This document shows positions 59,850 to 64,000 of a stretch of 64,000 bases of DNA, in pieces (within the stretch, counting starts at the first letter, position 1; each line of letters begins with the position of its first letter). The translations under genes and the position numbers were made by a program. Under the pieces are notes generated by a model that worked only from the letters and a program-made list of their open reading frames with translations, did not search any database and was not told the origin of the DNA. This DNA comes from JADJDM01 sp044352985. Its GTDB lineage: Bacteria > Bacteroidota > Bacteroidia > B-17B0 > Aurantibacillaceae. The stretch lies in NCBI GenBank assembly GCA_044352985.1, contig JBILCU010000005.1, positions 1-64,000 of the forward strand, read 5' to 3'.

Positions 59850-61041
59850 AGTTTTATGGATAGATGATGATTTCGAAACATTAGACCTTTTTTCAGGGCT
59901 TGCTAAATCTAATGATATACTTTTAGATGGGTTTAAATCATATGAAGAAGGCTTTGCAAATTTTGAAAGCAAAGTGTTTGAGTATGATGCAATTCTTTTA
60001 GATGCTTTGTTTTTTAAAACAAAAACGCAAGTTGGTGGATCAGAAGATTCTAAAGGTTTAGCTGCGGCAAAAGAAAAGATTGCAGAATTTAGAAGACAAA
60101 GAAACATTCCTTATTTTATACTTTCTGGTCAAACAAAACTCGAAAAAGATTCTACATTCTCGGATACTTATGGGAATTATTTTAAGAAACAAAACCCTGA
60201 AGATGTTAAAAGACTTTTTCAGGAAATAAAAGAAGCCGCAGATAACGAACCATATACTCGCCTTAGACATAAATACCAAAACGTATTTGACGTTTGTACT
60301 GAACAATATTATTTAGATGTTGCGGGTAAGCATTTAATTGATGTATTATTTAGCATTGAAAATCCAGGAGATAAATTTGATGATGAAAAGTATTTTAATG
60401 GAATAAGAAAGGTTGTTGAATATATTTTTAGAGCCTCAAACAAAATTGGGTTATTACATGACAAGTGTATACCGGGAGGCCTGGTTAATTTAACTTGGAG
60501 TAGTATGTTTTTAGCGGGGCATGACCTTTTACTTAAACCATCTACAAACAGAATAAGTTGTACTCATTCATATTTCTCGAGTATTCTTGCAAACAATATT
60601 AAAAGCCTACTTGATATTACAAGTGCAGCTTCTCATACCGAAGGTGACGAAAAGGAGAATGCAAAGCTTAATTTTTCAGAATATAAAAAGCAAATCAATT
60701 CTAACTATCTACTCTACTCGTTAGCGTTTCAAGTTATGGATTTAGTGTTGTGGTTTAAAAAAAGTGCTGATGAAAATCCGAGTTATGCTGAAAACATAAA
60801 ACGTTGGAAAGAAACAACGGCTGAAACGGTTGTTGAAGGTTGGATAAAAGGTGCAGTTTTGAAAATAGACTCCAGTAATGGTTTTGGCACTTTCCAAAGT
60901 GCAGTTGACAGATCAAACCTATCTATCCTTCCAGCGATTGTAAAATCAAACGCCCTAAAGGTTGGAGATAAGATTGAAGTAAGAACCAAAATGGATGCTG
61001 CTGGTAGTAAATTATTAATTGCTGAGTTAAGGAAGGTATGA
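59836..61041 (+). CDS. Response regulator with cold-shock-like C-terminal domain
   Basis: 401 aa. The receiver (1-135) has acidic pocket D10-D12 (WIDDDFE), phosphoacceptor D56 (AILLDALFF), Ser in FILSGQT and Lys in NYFKKQN. The middle 140-340 is helical and unrecognised. The C-terminal 55 residues (GFGTFQSAV, LSILPAIVKSNALKVGDKIE, KLLIAELRKV) resemble a cold-shock/OB domain and could bind single-stranded nucleic acid. It overlaps the end of the methylase-kinase gene by 14 bp, so the two make a cognate pair. Confidence 0.85.
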   Translation: MKTYKVLWIDDDFETLDLFSGLAKSNDILLDGFKSYEEGFANFESKVFEYDAILLDALFFKTKTQVGGSEDSKGLAAAKEKIAEFRRQRNIPYFILSGQTKLEKDSTFSDTYGNYFKKQNPEDVKRLFQEIKEAADNEPYTRLRHKYQNVFDVCTEQYYLDVAGKHLIDVLFSIENPGDKFDDEKYFNGIRKVVEYIFRASNKIGLLHDKCIPGGLVNLTWSSMFLAGHDLLLKPSTNRISCTHSYFSSILANNIKSLLDITSAASHTEGDEKENAKLNFSEYKKQINSNYLLYSLAFQVMDLVLWFKKSADENPSYAENIKRWKETTAETVVEGWIKGAVLKIDSSNGFGTFQSAVDRSNLSILPAIVKSNALKVGDKIEVRTKMDAAGSKLLIAELRKV

Positions 61042-61305
61042 TACTAGTTATTCTTAAGAAATAATGAGAAACCTCGTAAAACCTTAAGATTTCCCGAGAA
61101 ACCTTAAGAAGAATCCTAAACATGCTATTACATGCATAAACGTACAAGCGAATACTACGTTTATAGTATAAATGGCCCTTTTTTAACGGTTTGTCTACAA
61201 AAACATATTGTAAAATGATATATCTATCGATTTTTTGTTTTATAATTGATAGAGTAAATTAGAACTAAAAACATAAACATTATTTCTACTTCGCACCTAA
61301 TAGAA
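61042..61305. other. Promoter region of the XRE-HNH-Hsd genes
   Basis: 264 bp without a gene. Two copies of AAACCTTAAG near 61085 and 61100. An inverted repeat TCTATC (61223-61228) / GATAGA (61248-61253) lies 53 bp before the XRE gene and could be its operator. The shared palindromic promoter is absent here. Confidence 0.45.
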
Positions 61306-61500
61306 ATGAATCTCATAAAGAGAGTACTTGAGGAAAAAGGCTTAAAGCAAACCTGGTTAACAGAAAAATTAGGTAAAAGTTATGCTATTGGAAATGCCTA
61401 TGTTCAAAATCGTAAACAACCTCGCCTTGAGATTTTATATAAAATTGCTAGCATTCTCAAGGTTGATCCTAAAGAATTAATAAACTCAAATATCAAATAA
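61306..61500 (+). CDS. Small XRE-type regulator (controller-like)
   Basis: 64 aa. It is a helix-turn-helix domain only: VLEEKGLKQTWLTEKLGKSY, then AYVQNRKQPRLEILYKIA and LKVDPKELIN. Small XRE proteins beside restriction-modification genes are often controllers that time enzyme expression. It is followed 11 bp later by the HNH gene. Confidence 0.85.
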   Translation: MNLIKRVLEEKGLKQTWLTEKLGKSYAIGNAYVQNRKQPRLEILYKIASILKVDPKELINSNIK

Positions 61501-61511
61501 GCGGACTTAGT

Positions 61512-62327
61512 TTGAACACATCATTAACATATGGTCAATTACTCGCGTTACCTCAATGGCAAGAAAAACGTTTAACTATAATTAAACGCGATAATTTAAT
61601 TTGCCAAAAATGTAGCAATGTGTCCTATGAAAAGGATCATTTTTATGGCCCACACATACACTTCACTGAAACAAATCGACCATACACAATATTTAAATCA
61701 TTTGATCAAAAGGCGGAAGAAATTTATGTAAAGGATGAAAATGGAACTTTGTTAATTCCTAATCTTGCTAGAGTAATGCTTTATCTAGTAAAACATAGAG
61801 CTTCTGGGAGAACTGATATGCCACAAGATGGTTATATGGTAGCAGCTGCTCGATACCTTACAAACGACGAGATGTATTATTACTTTCCAGAAACCGATCC
61901 AAATTTAAGCGAAAATGAAAGATTAGAATTAATAAGAGAAACACTTAAAAGATTAATTAATAAAAATAATGAAGTTGAATTAATTCACGAACGTAAAGAT
62001 TTAATAACAGTACCCTTAACTGAACTAAAATGGATTTTCGCAAAAGACCTTCATGTCCATCATACCTATTATCAAATTGATAAATTACCCTGGGAATACC
62101 CAGATGAATCTTTACAAACGTTATGCAGATCATGTCATGAGAAGGTGCACGAAGAAGATATAATTCCTGTAAGAGATGAGTGTGGTATAAAAATAGGCAA
62201 CTACAAACCTTGCACACGTTGTTATGGTGCTGGCTGGTTTCCCGAATATTCACATGTTGAAAATGGAATCTGCTTTAAGTGTAGAGGTGTTAAATATTTA
62301 AGTGATGAATTTATTATAAAAGATTAA
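61512..62327 (+). CDS. HNH-type nuclease-like protein with zinc-finger tail
   Basis: 271 aa, starting with TTG at 61512 (no early ATG; 11 bp after the XRE gene). A first Cys pair RDNLICQKCSN is followed far downstream by the HNH-like block LHVHHTYYQIDKLPWEYPD and LQTLCRSCHEKVHEE, with a C-terminal CTRCYGAGWF ... CFKCRG finger resembling DnaJ-type zinc fingers. The spacing is expanded compared with a compact HNH. A nuclease role in restriction is inferred. Confidence 0.7.
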   Translation: MNTSLTYGQLLALPQWQEKRLTIIKRDNLICQKCSNVSYEKDHFYGPHIHFTETNRPYTIFKSFDQKAEEIYVKDENGTLLIPNLARVMLYLVKHRASGRTDMPQDGYMVAAARYLTNDEMYYYFPETDPNLSENERLELIRETLKRLINKNNEVELIHERKDLITVPLTELKWIFAKDLHVHHTYYQIDKLPWEYPDESLQTLCRSCHEKVHEEDIIPVRDECGIKIGNYKPCTRCYGAGWFPEYSHVENGICFKCRGVKYLSDEFIIKD

Positions 62328-62334
62328 AAAAATT

Positions 62335-63951
62335 ATGACCCAAGACCAAATTAAACAACTAGAGAAAGAATTGTGGGATGCCGCCGATGCGCTTCGTGCT
62401 AATAGCAAGTTAACGGCTGCCGAATATAAAGACCCTGTTTTAGGTTTAGTATTACTTCGTTTTGCGCAAAATAAATACGAAGAGGCTACGCCAATTGTAC
62501 AGAAAAACATTCCTTCCGGACCTCGTGGTAAACGCGAAGCCACTAAAGAAGATTACTTAGCGGCTGGTGCTATTATGTTGCCCGAAAAAGCAAAGTATGA
62601 CTACTTAGCTGCTTTACCCGAAGGACAAGATATTGCTGCGGCCATCAATAACGCCATGAAATTAATTGAGGCCGAGTACCCCGATTTGCAAGGTAACTTG
62701 CCTAAAAATTACCAAGAGTTTGAAAGTGATTTATTACGCGACCTTGTTCGGGTATTTAATAAAGATGCTATAAAAAATGCTACCGGAGATGTGTTTGGAC
62801 GTATTTACGAATACTTCCTCATGAAGTTTTCCATGATGGGTGCTGGTGCGCAAGAAGGCGGCGAGTTTTTTACACCGCCAAGTTTAGTGCAATTGATTGT
62901 AAACTTTATTGAGCCTGATCATGGCATTATACACGACCCTGCTTGCGGTTCTGGTGGTATGTTTGTGCAAACCGGTTATTTTGTAAAAGACCACAGCAAT
63001 AAAGAAATTAACGAAGCCATTAAGTGTTATGGTACCGAGCAAAAAACTAATAACACTAAACTTGCTAAAATTAACTTAGCCATACACGGTATTGAAGGCA
63101 AAATTATAGAAGCCAATAGTTTTTATAGCGACCCTCATAATTTGTTTGAGAAGTGCGACTTCGTAATGGCGAATCCTCCCTTTAATGTAAACAAGGTTGA
63201 TAAAGGAAAAGACTTTGTAAAAACCGATCCTCGTTTACCATTTGGTTTGCCAAAAGCAGACAATGCCAATTACATGTGGATGCAATATTTTTACAGTTAC
63301 TTAAACAAAACAGGACGTGCAGGTTTTGTAATGGCCAGTTCTGCAACCGATGCGGGGCATAGCGAAAAATTAATACGCCAACAATTAATTGAAACGGGTG
63401 CGGTAGATTGTATTGTGAGTGTTGGTAACAACTTTTTTTACACCCGCTCCTTACCTTGCCATGTTTGGTTTTACGATAAAGGCAAATCAAAACTTCCTGC
63501 TGTCAGTTCGAGCGCAGTCGAGAACAAAGCAGGAAGGAAAAATGGACCGAATACTATCTTAATGATTGATGCCCGCAATGTATTTAGAAAAGTTACTACC
63601 ACCATTAACGATTTTAGCGAAGAACAATTAGAAGGCTTAACTGCCATAATGAAATTATACAGAGGCGAAAAACCTAAAGTAAGTAAAATAAATACTTGGT
63701 TTAAAGAACGCTTCCCGGATGGCAAATACACTGATATTGAAGGCCTTTGCAAAATTGTTTCTTTAGATGAAGTGATTGAAAACGATTATAGTTTAACCCC
63801 CGGCCGTTATGTAGGCGTAACTTTTGTTGAAGATGATGGCGTTGATTTTAAAGGGCGCTTGGCAGAAATACAAGAAGAGTTAGATGCTTTGAATAAAGAA
63901 GCTGCACAGCTAAGTAAAACTATTGCTAATAATCTGAAAGAACTAATATGA
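62335..63951 (+). CDS. hsdM: Type I restriction-modification methylase subunit
   Basis: 538 aa. HsdM: N-terminal helical domain (ELWDAADALRANSKLTAAEY), then motif I DPACGSGGMF (from residue 201) and motif IV NPPF (280-283). The stop overlaps the ATG of hsdS (ATGA). An in-frame copy of the dispersed palindromic repeat codes for AVSSSAVEN (about 390-398), inserted after FYDKGKSKLP in a loop region. The rest of the fold looks intact, so the enzyme is probably functional. The hsdR gene is not in the window. Confidence 0.95.
   Translation: MTQDQIKQLEKELWDAADALRANSKLTAAEYKDPVLGLVLLRFAQNKYEEATPIVQKNIPSGPRGKREATKEDYLAAGAIMLPEKAKYDYLAALPEGQDIAAAINNAMKLIEAEYPDLQGNLPKNYQEFESDLLRDLVRVFNKDAIKNATGDVFGRIYEYFLMKFSMMGAGAQEGGEFFTPPSLVQLIVNFIEPDHGIIHDPACGSGGMFVQTGYFVKDHSNKEINEAIKCYGTEQKTNNTKLAKINLAIHGIEGKIIEANSFYSDPHNLFEKCDFVMANPPFNVNKVDKGKDFVKTDPRLPFGLPKADNANYMWMQYFYSYLNKTGRAGFVMASSATDAGHSEKLIRQQLIETGAVDCIVSVGNNFFYTRSLPCHVWFYDKGKSKLPAVSSSAVENKAGRKNGPNTILMIDARNVFRKVTTTINDFSEEQLEGLTAIMKLYRGEKPKVSKINTWFKERFPDGKYTDIEGLCKIVSLDEVIENDYSLTPGRYVGVTFVEDDGVDFKGRLAEIQEELDALNKEAAQLSKTIANNLKELI
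63502..63525. repeat. Dispersed palindromic repeat inside hsdM
   Basis: GTCAGTTCGAGCGCAGTCGA followed by GAAC. It matches the copies at 30180 and 33498 except for one base in the centre, and keeps the hsdM reading frame. Confidence 0.85.
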
Positions 63952-64000
63952 AAGGATGGAAGGAATATAAAATTGATGAAATCTGCAAAGTTGGTAGAGG
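63948..64000 (+). CDS. hsdS: Type I specificity subunit, start only (cut by window end)
   Basis: Only the first 17 codons are present, reading MKGWKEYKIDEICKVGR, the usual opening of a HsdS target-recognition domain. It overlaps the hsdM stop by 4 bp. Confidence 0.8.
   Translation, partial: MKGWKEYKIDEICKVGR

Noticed and set aside
1..64000. CRISPR arrays, tRNA and rRNA genes
   Set aside because: No regularly spaced short repeats with unique spacers and no tRNA- or rRNA-like sequence were seen by reading both strands.

Overview
The window looks like chromosome of an AT-rich Bacteroidota bacterium (Flavobacteriia- or Sphingobacteriia-like). The reasons are very low GC, a C-terminal type IX secretion sorting domain (790-aa protein), a GH3/beta-lactamase-like fusion, few Shine-Dalgarno sites, and many promoters with the Bacteroidota -7 box TAnnTTTG. 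No rRNA, tRNA, CRISPR array, integrase or transposase was recognised. No search or folding program was run; all calls are by reading.

Layout. (1) 0.4-12.5 kb is mostly core: a VOC protein, Tat-exported superoxide dismutase, biotin carrier, aspartate kinase, GNAT, [2Fe-2S] ferredoxin-like protein, sugar-epimerase-like protein, a DUF4397 triplicated secreted protein and a GH3-serine hydrolase fusion. (2) 12.5-37.7 kb is accessory DNA bracketed by a 35-bp direct repeat. It holds a Nudix + PLD/helicase/DUF3427 pair, hipBA, a sigma factor/membrane/vWA cluster, a kinase-phosphatase pair, a DUF2779 nuclease-like protein, a ten-gene minus-strand cluster headed by a WYL regulator with an AAA+ ATPase and a DUF932 protein, and a split hipBST operon. 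(3) 37.9-46.8 kb is a run of small, very AT-rich minus-strand genes, mostly unrecognised, including a UDG-like protein, a secreted caspase-like protease, a dual-specificity phosphatase and two zinc metallopeptidases. (4) 46.9-50.1 kb has three unknown genes followed by xseAB. (5) 50.1-64 kb is a dense defence-like region: debris of older genes, a complete retron (ncRNA with paired a1/a2, reverse transcriptase, three accessory genes ending in a receiver-HEPN protein), a RecD-like helicase, a protein fusing an N6-adenine methylase, a specificity-type domain and a histidine kinase, its response regulator with a cold-shock-like tail, then an XRE regulator, HNH protein, HsdM and the start of HsdS.

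How the genes appear to work together. Four promoters at 46.9, 50.9, 55.85 and 57.3 kb carry the same 19-bp palindrome (TGTGCAG-N5-nTGCAC) exactly 13 nt before the TTTG of the -7 box. They start, respectively, the unknown-gene/xseAB run, the retron, the helicase and the methylase-kinase/response-regulator operon. This suggests one co-regulated unit joining a retron to DNA methylation and two-component signalling, and it is the best candidate for an undescribed system. A second regulon is visible at 28-36 kb: four promoters with a 15-bp CGYA-N7-TRCG operator placed exactly 12 nt from the -7 box, probably bound by the local WYL regulator.
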